A stretch of DNA of 64,000 bases. It comes from CALGFI01 sp963786805 (GTDB taxonomy: Bacteria; Actinomycetota; UBA4738; HRBIN12). The stretch lies in NCBI GenBank assembly GCA_963786805.1, contig CAWBAK010000007.1:1-64000 (forward strand), written 5' to 3'. Below are positions 1 to 8,556 of this stretch, piece by piece. Positions within the stretch are counted from its first letter, which is position 1, and every line of letters begins with the position of its first letter. The translations under genes and the position numbers were made by a program. Below the pieces are notes generated by a model, which did not search any database, was not told the origin of the DNA, and was given only the letters and a program-made list of their open reading frames with translations.

Positions 1-64
1 GTGAAAACACCGCCACACACCGCCCGGCGCCGGCGTGCGCCGAGCGGTGGCATCTCGTTGAGCG

Positions 65-1399
65 CTACCTCCACCCGGCGCGGTACGCGGTACCCACCGT
101 GGTCCGCGCCGACAGCGTTCGGAGCTTGGACCGCATCGCGGGCTCCGGCGGCGGGTCGCTCTCGCATGCGATCTCGGTCTCCGCGTCGCACGCGTCCGTC
201 CCGAGTCCCCCGTCCGCCGTGTCCGCTTCCGGGTCAACGAACCCGAAGAACCCGCCGATGATGAGATCGTCCCCGCCCAGGCCGTTCAGCTGATCGGCAC
301 CATCCAGCCCGAGGATCTCGTTCGGACCGTCGTTCCCCGTGATCACGTCATCGAAGAACGTTCCCCAGACATCCTCGAAGCCGGTGAAGATGTCGCCGTG
401 TGAGTTCGTCTGCGTGGTCAGGTTGACCGTCATTCCCCCCGGTGCGTCGAGGTTGCCGAGGAGGTCGGTTCCGAAACCGCCGTCGAGATCGTCGATGCCC
501 TCTCCGCCGTCCACGACGTCGTCGCCGGCCCCTGCATCCACGGTATCGGCACCCTCGAACAGCGCCGTGAACTCGTTGTCCCCGGCATCGCCGATCATCA
601 CGTCATCGCCCGGCGAGCCATCTGACCCGTCGATCCCGACGAGTGTGTCCGTGCCTTCACCCGTCATCGTCCCCAGGTTCAGGTCGACGGTGAACGGTCC
701 GGCCGGCCGGGGATCGAGGTAGTACGTCGGGAAGAAGGAGTTGCCGAGGAAGTCGAATCCGGCTCCGCCGGACACCTGGTCGTCTCCGGCTCCGCCGGCC
801 ATGAAGTTGTCGCCCTCGAGCCCGTCGATCACGTCGTTGCCGTCGGAGCCGTAGAGCACGTCGTTGCCGTCCGTTCCGGTAAGGGTGTCGTCGTGGTCGC
901 TCCCGATCAGCCACTCGACGCCGACGATCTCGTCGCGCCCGTGACCCGTCACGATTCCCGCACCAAGGTCGCCGACGACGCCGCTCGGGGCGTCGAGGTA
1001 GATGACCTCGTCTCCGTCCCCTGACCCCCCGTTCACGAAGTCGTTTCCGGCCCCGGGAACGGCCTGATTGAACGGTCCGCCGTTCCCTAAGATCCGGTCG
1101 CGCCCGTCGCCGCCGAACGTGAGATCGATGCCGTCACCACCCCTGACGACGTCGTTTCCGTCCCCGGCGCAGATCAGATCGTTGCGACCGCCGGCTCGGA
1201 TCCGGTCGTTGCCGCCCAACGCTGCGATGACGTCCCGGCGATCGGTGCCGATGAGCACATCCGCGCCCGAGGTGCCGACGATCGTGGCCCGTTCCCCGAA
1301 ACATCTAGCGCGCGCGCCCGCGGACGCGGACACGGCGAGGAACCCGAGGATGAGTGTGGCGGCTGAAACGAGCGCGACGAAGCGCGTGGGTCGGCGCAT
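65..1399 (-). CDS. Secreted RTX-type calcium-binding repeat protein
   Basis: A secreted protein of about 444 residues made almost entirely of glycine/aspartate-rich repeats of the GGxGxD type (hemolysin-type calcium-binding repeats), which fold as a calcium-bound beta-roll outside the cell. The start is the ATG at 1399, preceded by a purine-rich GGGAGGGGG; this gives an N-terminal signal peptide (MRRPTRF, then a hydrophobic core ending near ASA-GARA), whereas the longer open frame upstream gives an Arg-rich non-secretory start. Repeats of the form GNDxIxGxxGND run from about residue 40 to near the C-terminus, broken by insertions with a VDLNLGTMTGEGTDTL-like strand. No protease, lipase or other catalytic domain is visible, so it is probably structural or adhesive. 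The region 1400-1610 between it and the divergent next gene should hold both promoters. Confidence 0.8.
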   Translation of the reverse strand: MRRPTRFVALVSAATLILGFLAVSASAGARARCFGERATIVGTSGADVLIGTDRRDVIAALGGNDRIRAGGRNDLICAGDGNDVVRGGDGIDLTFGGDGRDRILGNGGPFNQAVPGAGNDFVNGGSGDGDEVIYLDAPSGVVGDLGAGIVTGHGRDEIVGVEWLIGSDHDDTLTGTDGNDVLYGSDGNDVIDGLEGDNFMAGGAGDDQVSGGAGFDFLGNSFFPTYYLDPRPAGPFTVDLNLGTMTGEGTDTLVGIDGSDGSPGDDVMIGDAGDNEFTALFEGADTVDAGAGDDVVDGGEGIDDLDGGFGTDLLGNLDAPGGMTVNLTTQTNSHGDIFTGFEDVWGTFFDDVITGNDGPNEILGLDGADQLNGLGGDDLIIGGFFGFVDPEADTADGGLGTDACDAETEIACESDPPPEPAMRSKLRTLSARTTVGTAYRAGWR

Positions 1400-1610
1400 G
1401 TCCCCCTCCCGTGAGTGACAAACCGGTCGGCGCACGCTACGTGCCCCCAGGCCACGGCGCAAATCGGTGTCGCCACGGAGCGTGTCCTCCTCACCGACGA
1501 ACGCCCCATCGAGCTCCCCTCGGCCGGTGTGTCCGGCCGCCCGCGCATGGGTACGGCCCTCCTATCCGAGGCGAACGTGGAGCGCGTTCGCCGAAGAGGA
1601 AGGAGGAACG

Positions 1611-2171
1611 ATGGATCCCATCGTGTGGATCGTCATCGCGGTCGTCGCCGTCCTCGTGGTTGGCGCGCTCGTGTGGGGCGCCATGAATAACCGCCGCACG
1701 GAGCAGCTCCGTGAGCAGTTCGGCCCCGAGTACAACCGGACCGTGGAGCAGACCGGAGACCGCAGGGACGCCGAGTCCGAGCTCGCCGAGCGGCGAGCCC
1801 GTCGTGAGGAGCTCGACATCCGTCCGCTCGACCCGGCCTCGCGCCGGCGCTACGCCGACCAGTGGAGCGACGTGCAGTCCCGTTTCGTCGACGAGCCGGC
1901 CGCCGCGCTCACGCAGGCGAACGGCCTCGTGATCATGGTCATGCGCGACCGCGGCTACCCGACGGAGGACTTCGAGCAGCGCGCCGCCGACGTCTCCGTC
2001 GACCATCCGCAGGTCGTCGAGAACTACCGCGCCGCCAACACGATCTCCGAACGCGTCGACTCGGACCAGGCGAGCACCGAGGACATGCGCCAGGGCTTGG
2101 TGTACTACCGGTCCCTGTTCGCCGAGCTGCTGGCCGAGTCGGACGAGGGGACGGTGCAGCAGGCTCGCTAG
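1611..2171 (+). CDS. Single-pass membrane protein with soluble helical domain
   Basis: A 186-residue protein with one N-terminal transmembrane helix (IVWIVIAVVAVLVVGALVWGA, residues 4-24) followed by a charged cytoplasmic domain rich in Arg/Glu, with a segment like ERRARREELDIRPLDPASRRRYADQW that is typical of actinobacterial membrane-anchored proteins of unknown function. The ATG at 1611 follows a strong AGGAGG eight bases upstream, so the longer frame starting near 1467 is not used. No catalytic motif is seen. It stands alone on the plus strand, with a hairpin 27 bases past its stop. Function unknown. Confidence 0.75.
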   Translation: MDPIVWIVIAVVAVLVVGALVWGAMNNRRTEQLREQFGPEYNRTVEQTGDRRDAESELAERRARREELDIRPLDPASRRRYADQWSDVQSRFVDEPAAALTQANGLVIMVMRDRGYPTEDFEQRAADVSVDHPQVVENYRAANTISERVDSDQASTEDMRQGLVYYRSLFAELLAESDEGTVQQAR

Positions 2172-2197
2172 ACCGCGCTCCCTCGAGAAATACCCGA

Positions 2198-2235
2198 GGC
2201 GCCCGTCCGGTTGATCTTTTAGCCGGGCGGGCGCC
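2198..2235 (+). terminator. Inverted repeat, possible terminator
   Basis: A 13-base arm at 2198-2210 pairs with 2223-2235 across a 12-base loop containing TTTT; the single mismatch on DNA is a G-U pair in RNA. It lies between the stop at 2171 and the ribosome-binding site at 2251. There is no T-tract after the stem, so it could be a weak or Rho-assisted terminator, or a leader hairpin for the next gene. Confidence 0.45.
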
Positions 2236-2259
2236 CGGCGTTCATCGACGAGGAGGATC

Positions 2260-2715
2260 ATGGCCACCTGCGTCACCTGCGGCGACGAGCTGCATCCCGA
2301 ACGCGCCGAGCGGTACGACTACTGCACGAAGCACGAGTGCCGGCAGCAGAACGCGAAGCCACTCCCGATCGCCGCGGTCGGCGTGAACAAGGCCGCGGAT
2401 CAGTTCGTGGTGCTCGACGAGCGCACCGAAAAGGAGATGGCGAGCGGCCGGTACAAGAAGGTGCCGGAGACGCCGGCCTCCATCCGGAGGCGCTCGTGGC
2501 CCCAGCGCGTCCAGACGCCGGACTGGGAGCCAACGCTCGTCCCCCAGTCATCGGCCCAGCCCGCTCGCCCCCGATGGAGCGAGGCGCAGGAGAACCTGGC
2601 CCTGACCTACCGGGCCATGGGGCTGAAGCCGGAGGAGATCGCGAAGAAGCTCGGCATCAGCCCGTACCTCGTGACGCAGATCCTGCTCGCGGCCGGGAGT
2701 CACGGCAGGCGCTGA
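2260..2715 (+). CDS. Small zinc-ribbon protein with C-terminal HTH
   Basis: A 151-residue protein. The N-terminus carries CVTCGDELHPERAERYDYCTKHEC, a four-cysteine (plus histidine) arrangement that looks like a zinc ribbon. The middle (about residues 40-100) is basic and low in order. Residues 108-145 form a helix-turn-helix (LTYRAMGLKPEEIAKKLGISPYLV) like sigma-70 region 4 or LuxR-type DNA-binding helices. The ATG at 2260 follows AGGAGG with good spacing. It could be a DNA-binding regulator or a nucleoid-associated protein; the family is not one I can name. Confidence 0.7.
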   Translation: MATCVTCGDELHPERAERYDYCTKHECRQQNAKPLPIAAVGVNKAADQFVVLDERTEKEMASGRYKKVPETPASIRRRSWPQRVQTPDWEPTLVPQSSAQPARPRWSEAQENLALTYRAMGLKPEEIAKKLGISPYLVTQILLAAGSHGRR

Positions 2716-2733
2716 CCCCATCCGCGTGGTTCG

Positions 2734-3426
2734 ATGCGGACCATGGCTCCCAGCAGCGCGACGCACCCCATCTATCTCGAGGTCGGCGGCAAGCGCGTGT
2801 TCGCAGGTTCGGTGGACTGGCCGGGCTGGTGCCGGAGCGGTCGCGACCAGGACGCGGCGGTCGAGACGCTGTTCGCGTCCGCGCCCCGCTACGCGCGCGC
2901 CCTGCGGAGCACACAGCTCGGCTTCGTGGCGCCGGCAGATCCGGCCGACCTCACGGTCGTCGAGCGCTTGACGGGCAACGCCACCACCGACTTCGGCGCG
3001 CCGGATGTCCCGCCGTCGGCCGACGCACAGCCGGTCACCGACCGGGACCTCGCGCGCTTCACGACGCTGTTCCGCGCGTGCTGGCGCGCGTTCGACCGCG
3101 CGGCCGTGAAGGCCGAGGGCAAGGAGCTCGCGAAAGGACCTCGGGGTGGCGGCCGAGATCTCGACAAGGTCGTCGATCACGTCCTCGGCGCCGACGAGAG
3201 CTATCTGGTCATGCTCGGCGCGAAGGCGCCCAAGGGCGACCCGGGCGAACGCGCGACGCGGCTCCGCCAAGCGGTGCTCGATGCGCTCGAGTTCGCCGTG
3301 CGGGAAGGCGTGCCGCCGAGTCCCCGCGGCGGGAAGCGATGGACCCCTCGCTACTTCGTCCGGCGCTCGGCCTGGCACGTCCTCGACCATGCGTGGGAGC
3401 TCGAGGACCGGACGGCCAGTCGATGA
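2734..3426 (+). CDS. DinB-like helical protein of unknown function
   Basis: A 230-residue protein ending in RRSAWHVLDHAWELEDR. The histidines in VDHVLGADESY (about residue 150) and HVLDHAWE (about 215) fit the metal triad of the DinB/YfiT four-helix fold, so a DinB-superfamily assignment is likely but not certain. The N-terminus (IYLEVGGKRVFAGSVDWPGWCRSGRD) is a small strand-rich cap seen in conserved actinobacterial hypotheticals. The start could be 2734 or the ATG at 2743; neither has a strong ribosome-binding site. Its stop overlaps the next ATG (ATGA at 3423), so the two genes are probably co-translated. Confidence 0.65.
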   Translation: MRTMAPSSATHPIYLEVGGKRVFAGSVDWPGWCRSGRDQDAAVETLFASAPRYARALRSTQLGFVAPADPADLTVVERLTGNATTDFGAPDVPPSADAQPVTDRDLARFTTLFRACWRAFDRAAVKAEGKELAKGPRGGGRDLDKVVDHVLGADESYLVMLGAKAPKGDPGERATRLRQAVLDALEFAVREGVPPSPRGGKRWTPRYFVRRSAWHVLDHAWELEDRTASR

Positions 3427-3827
3427 GAGCCCACCGGATCCTTCTCGCGCTGGTGGCCGTGGGTGCGTTCACCGCGTGCGGGGAAGACGGTCGACGACCC
3501 GACGCGGTTAGCCAGCGCCTGCTCGACCGCTACGAGATCCAGGCTGCAGGCGCCACCACCACGCAACCGATGGAGGTCGGAGAGGGCGCCGAAGAAGGGG
3601 TGCCGTGGGAGGTGTACCTCGCCGCATCGCAACGGATCGGTCTCGACTTCACGGAGCACTTTGGAGCGCCCGCCGAGCTTCACACGACACCGGTGGACGG
3701 CGGCGCGCCCGGCATGCGGCTGCACGTCCTCGTCCTGGACGGCGGAGGGACGATCGGAGTCTGGCTCAGCAGCGAGGACGACGCCACCGGAGGCGCCGCG
3801 ATCTACCCGCTCGACGAGGCCCCGTAG
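3423..3827 (+). CDS. Small secreted lipoprotein
   Basis: A 134-residue protein with a short signal peptide and a lipobox-like AFTAC in which Cys19 would be lipidated, so it should sit on the outer face of the membrane. The rest is soluble and acidic with no recognised domain. Its ATG overlaps the stop of the preceding DinB-like gene (ATGA), which fixes the start and implies translational coupling. Function unknown. Confidence 0.7.
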   Translation: MRAHRILLALVAVGAFTACGEDGRRPDAVSQRLLDRYEIQAAGATTTQPMEVGEGAEEGVPWEVYLAASQRIGLDFTEHFGAPAELHTTPVDGGAPGMRLHVLVLDGGGTIGVWLSSEDDATGGAAIYPLDEAP

Positions 3828-3829
3828 CC

Positions 3830-3994
3830 TTACTTCTCCGACGTGCTTTCGCTCGACGGCTTGGCGCCGGGTGCCGGACCGGCAGGAGGTGGCTTCAGCT
3901 CGGTCACGAGCTTCTTGCCGGCGGCGTAGCCGCCCCGCTTCTCGACCGGTCGTTCTGCCGTGCTCTTCGGCTTGCCCACGATCACCTCACGCAT
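3830..3994 (-). CDS. Possible small basic protein
   Basis: A 54-codon frame converging on the lipoprotein gene, 2 bases from its stop. The product is Lys/Pro/Ser-rich (MREVIVGKPKSTAERPVEK and on) with no domain. The ATG at 3994 lacks a clear ribosome-binding site. Codon choice is compatible with coding, and short proline- and lysine-rich proteins are common in these genomes, but it may be spurious. Confidence 0.35.
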   Translation of the reverse strand: MREVIVGKPKSTAERPVEKRGGYAAGKKLVTELKPPPAGPAPGAKPSSESTSEK

Positions 3995-4042
3995 CGATGA
4001 AGTCGAGGTACTCGACCTCGTTCCACCTGACGAGGATAGCCA

Positions 4043-4073
4043 GATGGGCCGGGCACGATCGGCCCGGCCCATC
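4043..4073. terminator. Perfect 12-bp hairpin
   Basis: Arms GATGGGCCGGGC (4043-4054) and GCCCGGCCCATC (4062-4073) are perfectly complementary with a 7-base loop. It lies in the gap between the possible small minus-strand gene and the next plus-strand gene. No T-run follows on either strand. The rest of 4074-4339 shows no gene. Confidence 0.45.
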
Positions 4074-4339
4074 CGGTTGGGCTCGCTCACGAGCACTTCG
4101 GCCTGCTACGAGGCGTTCGTCCGGTAGACCAACCGGAGCACGTGAGCTCGGTGAACTGGTTGGATTCTGCCGGTCTCCCGGCGAGACGGACGGGATCCTC
4201 GACCCCGCCCGGAGGGACGGCTCAGCAGCCAGTCACCTCGAGGGTCTCCTGCCGTTCATGCAGTTGGACCACCTCCTCTCTCTCGTACCGGCCATGGTGC
4301 GACAGAATCGGCTGAGAGGCAACAGAAGGGCGGCGTGTG

Positions 4340-4762
4340 ATGGCATCGGATCGGAACGCCCGGATCATCGACGAGTTCCGCGCCAACGAGGGCCGGGTCG
4401 GCGGGTACTTCGAGGGACACACCCTGCTCCTCCTGCACCACAAGGGCGCGAAGACGGGACGTCCGCGTGTGAACCCGCTCGCCTACCTCCCCGACGGCGA
4501 CCGATTCGTGATCTTCGCGACCAAGGGCGGCTCCCCGACGAACCCGGACTGGTACCACAACCTCATGGCGCATCCCGACGTGGAGGTCGAGGTCGGCACC
4601 GAGACGATCCCCGTCCACGCGGTGGACATCCAGGATGACGCCGAGCACGACGCGCTGTACGCACGCCAGACCGCGCGGATGTCGGGGTTCGGCGCCTACC
4701 CGAAGAAGACGAGCCGTAGGATCCCCGTCATCGCGCTCGAGCGCGTGGGCGCCGCGCGCTAG
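4340..4762 (+). CDS. Deazaflavin-dependent nitroreductase family protein
   Basis: A 140-residue protein of the Ddn/F420H2-dependent reductase family: a split-barrel flavin/deazaflavin-binding fold. Hallmarks are LLLHHKGAKTGRPRVNPLAYLPDGDRFVIFATKGGSPTNPDWYHNLMAHPDVEVEVG, with the K-TG and GG-xx-NPDWYHNL motifs that bind the F420 phosphate and ring. Family members reduce quinones, nitro compounds and other electrophiles with F420H2, so this gene suggests the host makes F420. An ATG at 4340 and a GTG at 4337 both sit behind AGAAGGG; I chose the ATG. Confidence 0.88.
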   Translation: MASDRNARIIDEFRANEGRVGGYFEGHTLLLLHHKGAKTGRPRVNPLAYLPDGDRFVIFATKGGSPTNPDWYHNLMAHPDVEVEVGTETIPVHAVDIQDDAEHDALYARQTARMSGFGAYPKKTSRRIPVIALERVGAAR

Positions 4763-4836
4763 GCGTGTCGAAACACCCCGGGCTCGTTCGTCGATAGGGT
4801 GAGCCGTTCCCAACGGCCAGAGCGAGGGAGGACGCC

Positions 4837-5280
4837 ATGCCGGAGTTCACGATCCAGATCGTCGCGCCACCGGAGCGGGTGTTCGAGGAGCTGTCCCATG
4901 TCGAGCGCCACACCTCGTGGGCGAACCCGAAGTCGAACATGACGATGGAGCAGACCGGCGGCGCCGGCCCGGGTCCGACGTCGACCTATCGCTCGAGCGG
5001 CGTCTTCACGGGCAAGAAGGTCTCCGCCGACATCACCGTGACGGCGTTCGACCCTCCGCGTCGCTTCGCGATCCGCTCGGACCAGCACCAGGAGGGCAAG
5101 AAGGACTCGTGGTACCTGAACGACTACACGCTCACGCCGGAGGGTGGCGGGACCACGCTGACGAAGCACGTCACGGGCAGCATCAGCCCCGTCGTCTTCT
5201 TCCTCGCGTCGATGGCGATCAAGAAGGACGCGATGACCTCGCTCCGGAACCTGAAGGCACAGGTGGAGTCGAAGGGCTGA
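4837..5280 (+). CDS. SRPBCC (START/Bet v1-like) family protein
   Basis: A 147-residue cytoplasmic protein starting MPEFTIQIVAPPERVFEELSHVERHTSWANP, the standard first strand and helices of the SRPBCC (polyketide-cyclase/dehydrase-like) helix-grip fold, ending with the long C-terminal helix (SMAIKKDAMTSLRNLKAQVE). These proteins bind hydrophobic ligands in a central cavity; the ligand here is unknown. GGGAGGAC precedes the ATG. It lies 74 bases downstream of the nitroreductase and may share its transcript. Confidence 0.8.
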   Translation: MPEFTIQIVAPPERVFEELSHVERHTSWANPKSNMTMEQTGGAGPGPTSTYRSSGVFTGKKVSADITVTAFDPPRRFAIRSDQHQEGKKDSWYLNDYTLTPEGGGTTLTKHVTGSISPVVFFLASMAIKKDAMTSLRNLKAQVESKG

Positions 5281-5331
5281 CAGCGCCCACACGCCCAACG
5301 TCACCGCAAGGGGCACCGCTGGCCGACCGGT

Positions 5332-5589
5332 CTATCGCGAGGTTCCCGGCCGCGTCCAGTCCCGGAACGCGTCGAGCAGCTGCTCCTTCTGTTCGACCGG
5401 GATCTGCTCTTCGGTGAGCATCCCGGTCAGCCGGATCGTCTCTCGCATCGTCTCGAGGTAGGCCGTGCATCCGTCGCATGTCGCGAGATGCTCCTCGACC
5501 CGCCGTCGCTCCTCCGCGGGAAGGGCCTCCTCGAGATAGTCGGTGAGGATGTCGATCACCTCGTGACACGTCAGAGCTCGCTCGGTCAC
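5332..5589 (-). CDS. Zinc-finger anti-sigma factor
   Basis: An 85-residue protein with the HC2-type anti-sigma zinc finger: CHEVIDILTDYLEEALPAEERRRVEEHLATCDGCTAYL, with the H-x3-C-x2-C arrangement that clamps its partner sigma factor and can release it on thiol oxidation. It has no membrane segment, so it is a soluble RsrA/ChrR-like regulator. The GTG at 5589 overlaps the stop of the sigma gene (GTGA) behind GGAGGAC, so the pair is translationally coupled. Confidence 0.88.
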   Translation of the reverse strand: MTERALTCHEVIDILTDYLEEALPAEERRRVEEHLATCDGCTAYLETMRETIRLTGMLTEEQIPVEQKEQLLDAFRDWTRPGTSR

Positions 5590-6245
5590 CGGTCCTCCGA
5601 TCCGGCCTTCAGGTAGTCGTCCAGCTCGCGGCGCACGTTCGTGCGGGCCCGATGCAGGAGCACCCGCTGATTGGTCTCCGTCAAGTCGAGGGCGTTGCAC
5701 ACTTCCTCGGAGCTCCACCCCAGGACGTCCCGGAGCCGGATCACCTGGGCCTGCATCGGCGGCAACACCTCGATCGCCCGTCCGATCTGCCGTAACGTCT
5801 CGTTGCCGAGGAGCCGGCCCTCCGGGACCCCGGTCCAATCCCACGGCAACGTCCTCCATGCGCCGGGCGCTTGGCCATCCGCGTCCTGGAACCATGCCGG
5901 GTCGACCCCGGGGTTCGGTTCGTCGTCACCCGCGAGCGAGGAGAACGGGAGGCTGCGTCCTTCCGCCGCTCCCTTCGTCTTCGCTCTGTTCGCGACGATG
6001 CGGTACATCCACGTCCGCAGGGATGAGCGGCCCTCGAAGCGGGCGATGCCCTTGACTACGCCGAGCCACGCCTCCTGAACGACCTCCTCGGCGACGGCGT
6101 GCGAGGACACGTACATCCGTGCGATCCGCAGCATCGCGGCCTGATGCTGCTCGACGAGCATCATGAAGGCCAGTTCATCGCCCGCGCGAAGGCGCTCGAC
6201 GAGCGCGAGCTCCTCCTTCGAGGAGAGGACACCCGTGTCGCCCAC
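5586..6245 (-). CDS. ECF-type RNA polymerase sigma factor
   Basis: A 219-residue sigma-70 family protein with region 2 (about residues 25-95: FMMLVEQHQAAMLRIARMYVSSHAVAEEVVQEAWLGVVKGIARFEGRSSLRTWMYRIVANRAK) and region 4 (about 155-210: LPPMQAQVIRLRDVLGWSSEEVCNALDLTETNQRVLLHRARTNVR), joined by a longer than usual linker. It belongs to the extracytoplasmic-function group and is presumably held inactive by the zinc-finger protein encoded directly downstream with a 4-base overlap. GTG start at 6245. The redox or envelope signal cannot be read from the sequence. Confidence 0.9.
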   Translation of the reverse strand: MGDTGVLSSKEELALVERLRAGDELAFMMLVEQHQAAMLRIARMYVSSHAVAEEVVQEAWLGVVKGIARFEGRSSLRTWMYRIVANRAKTKGAAEGRSLPFSSLAGDDEPNPGVDPAWFQDADGQAPGAWRTLPWDWTGVPEGRLLGNETLRQIGRAIEVLPPMQAQVIRLRDVLGWSSEEVCNALDLTETNQRVLLHRARTNVRRELDDYLKAGSEDR

Positions 6246-6284
6246 ACCGCGAAGGCTACCCCCGCGCGTCGCGAAGGAACGAGC

Positions 6285-6315
6285 GAGGCGGAGAGCCCGT
6301 CGGGCCCTCCGCCTC
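6285..6315 (-). terminator. Strong hairpin after the lactonase-like gene
   Basis: Arms GAGGCGGAGAGCCCG (6285-6299) and CGGGCCCTCCGCCTC (6301-6315) form a 15-pair stem with one G-U pair and a minimal loop. It lies 26 bases past the stop of the minus-strand lactonase-like gene and before the sigma-factor start. No T-tract follows, which is common for terminators in high-GC actinobacteria. Confidence 0.6.
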
Positions 6316-6340
6316 GCCGCGTCGATCCGATCGTTCGCCC

Positions 6341-7438
6341 TCAGACCGCGACCAGCCCCGCGTAGCCCGAGGCGAGCCCGGACACCCCGGCGATCGAGGT
6401 GAGCGAACCGTCGCTCGGGTCGACCGAGAACGCGCTGATCGCGCCGGCGCCGCTGCTCAACACGTAGAGGAAGTCGTCGCCATCGCTCACGTCCAGGTCG
6501 ACGGGACCGGCGGCCGTCGCGCCGTTCGCGCCCGACCCCACGAGCGACACCGCGCCGTTCGAGGCGATCGTGTACTGGCTGACGTTGGCCGACCCGGCGT
6601 TCGCCGTGTACGCGAACCGCCCGTCCGAGGTGACGACGAGCCAGCAGGCCGCGGCCTGGTGGTTGGTGACGGATCCGCTGATCACGCTGAGCGTGCCCAC
6701 GGCGTTCACCCCGTAGGAGGAGACCGAGCTCGTGGGAGCCTCCGAGACGTACAGCCGGCCGTCGGGACCGAACTGGAACCCGAACGGCGTGGCGCCGAAC
6801 GAGGCCTGCACGTTCGGCCCCGCCGCGCGCCCGTTCGGCCGCACGACGTAGGTGTCGATCTTCTGCGTGGCCTTCTCGGTGACCGCGAGCAGGCCGCCGT
6901 CCGGGCTGAACGCGATCTGCGCCGCCCCGACGTTCGTCCCCGAGAGCGGGCGCGTCGAGTTCGGGATGGCGACGAGCGTGTCCGCCGCCGTGATGCGAAG
7001 CCCCTGGATCGTGTCCGCGCCCTGGTTCAGGACGTACACGAGGTTCCCGGAAACGGCGACGCTGACCGGCCGGTCCCCCACCGCCTGCACGTCGGCCAGC
7101 TCGAGTCCGTCCTCCGTGACGACGAACAGGGACACGTCGTCGCTGCCCGCGTTCACGGCGAGCAGGTGATCCTCGTCCTGGGTGATCGCGAGCGAGCCCT
7201 GGTCGCCGAGGCTCGCGGAGGTCCCGAGACCGCCGGTGGCGACGGTCTCGTCATGCGTGAGGATGCCGGAGGCGGCGCGGTCGAACGAGACCACGGCGTT
7301 GCCCGCCGCGGCGTTGGTCTGTACGTACACGTGACCCGCGGACTCGCTCGCCGAGGCCGGCTGAGCGGCCGCGATCGGCACGATCGCGACGATGAGGCTG
7401 AGGGCCGCGGAGCGGGCCCATCGGGTGATACGAGGCAT
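6341..7438 (-). CDS. Secreted lactonase-family beta-propeller
   Basis: A 365-residue exported protein. The ATG at 7438 follows AAGGGGGAA and opens a clear signal peptide (MPRITRWARSAALSLIVAIVPIAAAQPASASE). The mature part is a seven-bladed propeller of the YncE/lactonase type, with recurring blade signatures such as SVAVSGNLVYVLNQGADTIQGLRI, FAYTANAGSANVSQYTIASNGAVSLVG and DLDVSDGDDFLYVLSSGAGAISAFSV. Secreted members are often of unknown substrate; true 6-phosphogluconolactonase activity is unlikely for an extracellular form. The longer frame to 7864 is an out-of-gene extension. Confidence 0.82.
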   Translation of the reverse strand: MPRITRWARSAALSLIVAIVPIAAAQPASASESAGHVYVQTNAAAGNAVVSFDRAASGILTHDETVATGGLGTSASLGDQGSLAITQDEDHLLAVNAGSDDVSLFVVTEDGLELADVQAVGDRPVSVAVSGNLVYVLNQGADTIQGLRITAADTLVAIPNSTRPLSGTNVGAAQIAFSPDGGLLAVTEKATQKIDTYVVRPNGRAAGPNVQASFGATPFGFQFGPDGRLYVSEAPTSSVSSYGVNAVGTLSVISGSVTNHQAAACWLVVTSDGRFAYTANAGSANVSQYTIASNGAVSLVGSGANGATAAGPVDLDVSDGDDFLYVLSSGAGAISAFSVDPSDGSLTSIAGVSGLASGYAGLVAV

Positions 7439-7539
7439 CTGTTCCCCCTTCGATCGGCTGTCGGACGTGGTTGACGCCGGGATCCATCGGCGTCGAGGCA
7501 TGCCGTATCGAAGGGTCTGTCTCGAGGTGCCCGCTCGCG

Positions 7540-8253
7540 TTACAGGCTCAAGATCGCCGAGGGCGACCGGTTGACGCGCATCCACAGGTACTCGTCGACC
7601 AGCTTCGGCGGCGTCGAGTGGGGCCTCCCGAGTGCCGCCGGCACCTTCGACACCGAAACCTCGAGCCGCCTCGACAGGCCCCGGAGCGCGCCGGCGACCA
7701 GCTCGAGATACTCGCGGTACCCCGCCTCTCCGCGGAGGTCGAGCGTCGCGCGGTTCGGTTCGTCCCACGGCGCGAACGCGAGCGGCCGGATCGCGAACAG
7801 CGCCTTGGCCGCGGCGGTCTGCCCGAACGAGACGCTCACCCGCCCGGCCGGCGTCGAGCGCCACGCGGCGGGCGCCGCAGCAAGCGCGGCGAACGCGGCC
7901 GCACCGGCGTCGAGCTCACGCCTCCGCAGCACGGTGAGCGGCCGCCCGGGAGCCGGCAGCGTCGAACCGTGACGTCCCCACCACTTGGTGAGCGCCCTCG
8001 ACGAGCGGGCGGTGTCGGCGACGCGCAGGTGGCGGCACCCCCAGGAGCGGAGCCAGACGAGGAGCGCCCGGCGATGCTGGGGCCGCGTGAGGTCGACGAA
8101 GTCACCGGTCGCCTCGCGGAGCCGGGCGGACCCCCGGTCGTCGCCGGCGAGGTGCGCGAACTCGCGAAGGACGGCTTCGATCCCGACCAGCGACTCGCTG
8201 TCGATGAGACGAGCGACGGATCCAGTCACCGGGTCGGCGTTCGCGAGCGGCAT
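7540..8253 (-). CDS. Conserved hypothetical protein
   Basis: A 237-residue soluble protein without signal peptide or membrane helix. Visible features are a basic Trp-rich segment (RRALLVWLRSWGCRHLRVADTARSSRALTKWWGRHG) and a C-terminal half (RVSVSFGQTAAAKALFAIRPLAFAPWDEP) that looks like a compact alpha/beta domain. I do not recognise the family. It ends 101 bases upstream of the lactonase-like gene on the same strand. Confidence 0.6.
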   Translation of the reverse strand: MPLANADPVTGSVARLIDSESLVGIEAVLREFAHLAGDDRGSARLREATGDFVDLTRPQHRRALLVWLRSWGCRHLRVADTARSSRALTKWWGRHGSTLPAPGRPLTVLRRRELDAGAAAFAALAAAPAAWRSTPAGRVSVSFGQTAAAKALFAIRPLAFAPWDEPNRATLDLRGEAGYREYLELVAGALRGLSRRLEVSVSKVPAALGRPHSTPPKLVDEYLWMRVNRSPSAILSL

Positions 8254-8556
8254 GGAGAGTGCAGACTAGCGGCGGTTACCGACGGTCAAGGCCCGGAGAC
8301 ACGCTCCCCAACGCGCTTTCGGTCAAACGGCAAGTGGCGCTGGACAACCAGAGATTCGAGAGCGGACCCGTCGACCGGCCAACCCGCGAGCTCATCGGTG
8401 TCTGACGCGCCGGCCACCGGCCACGACCCGGGCGAAACGCGATACCTGCATGATCCCGCTCCGCTCTTGCGCCCAGGCATCTCCGTCACGGAGACGAAAG
8501 CGGAACCCGCTTCCAAAGATCAGTTTGTCACTGGCGGCGGCTAACGTTCTTGATCC
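8254..8556. other. Intergenic, no gene seen
   Basis: About 300 bases between the minus-strand hypothetical gene and the HicA-like frame. Short frames here look like non-coding translations. It should contain divergent promoters for both sides, but no convincing -35/-10 pair stands out. Confidence 0.4.

Noticed and set aside
1..261. A plus-strand frame at the window start
   Set aside because: Arg/Pro-rich translation opposite the RTX gene, no supporting signal.
4100..4336. Possible tRNA-like hairpins in the gap
   Set aside because: No cloverleaf with a T-arm and anticodon arm could be built.
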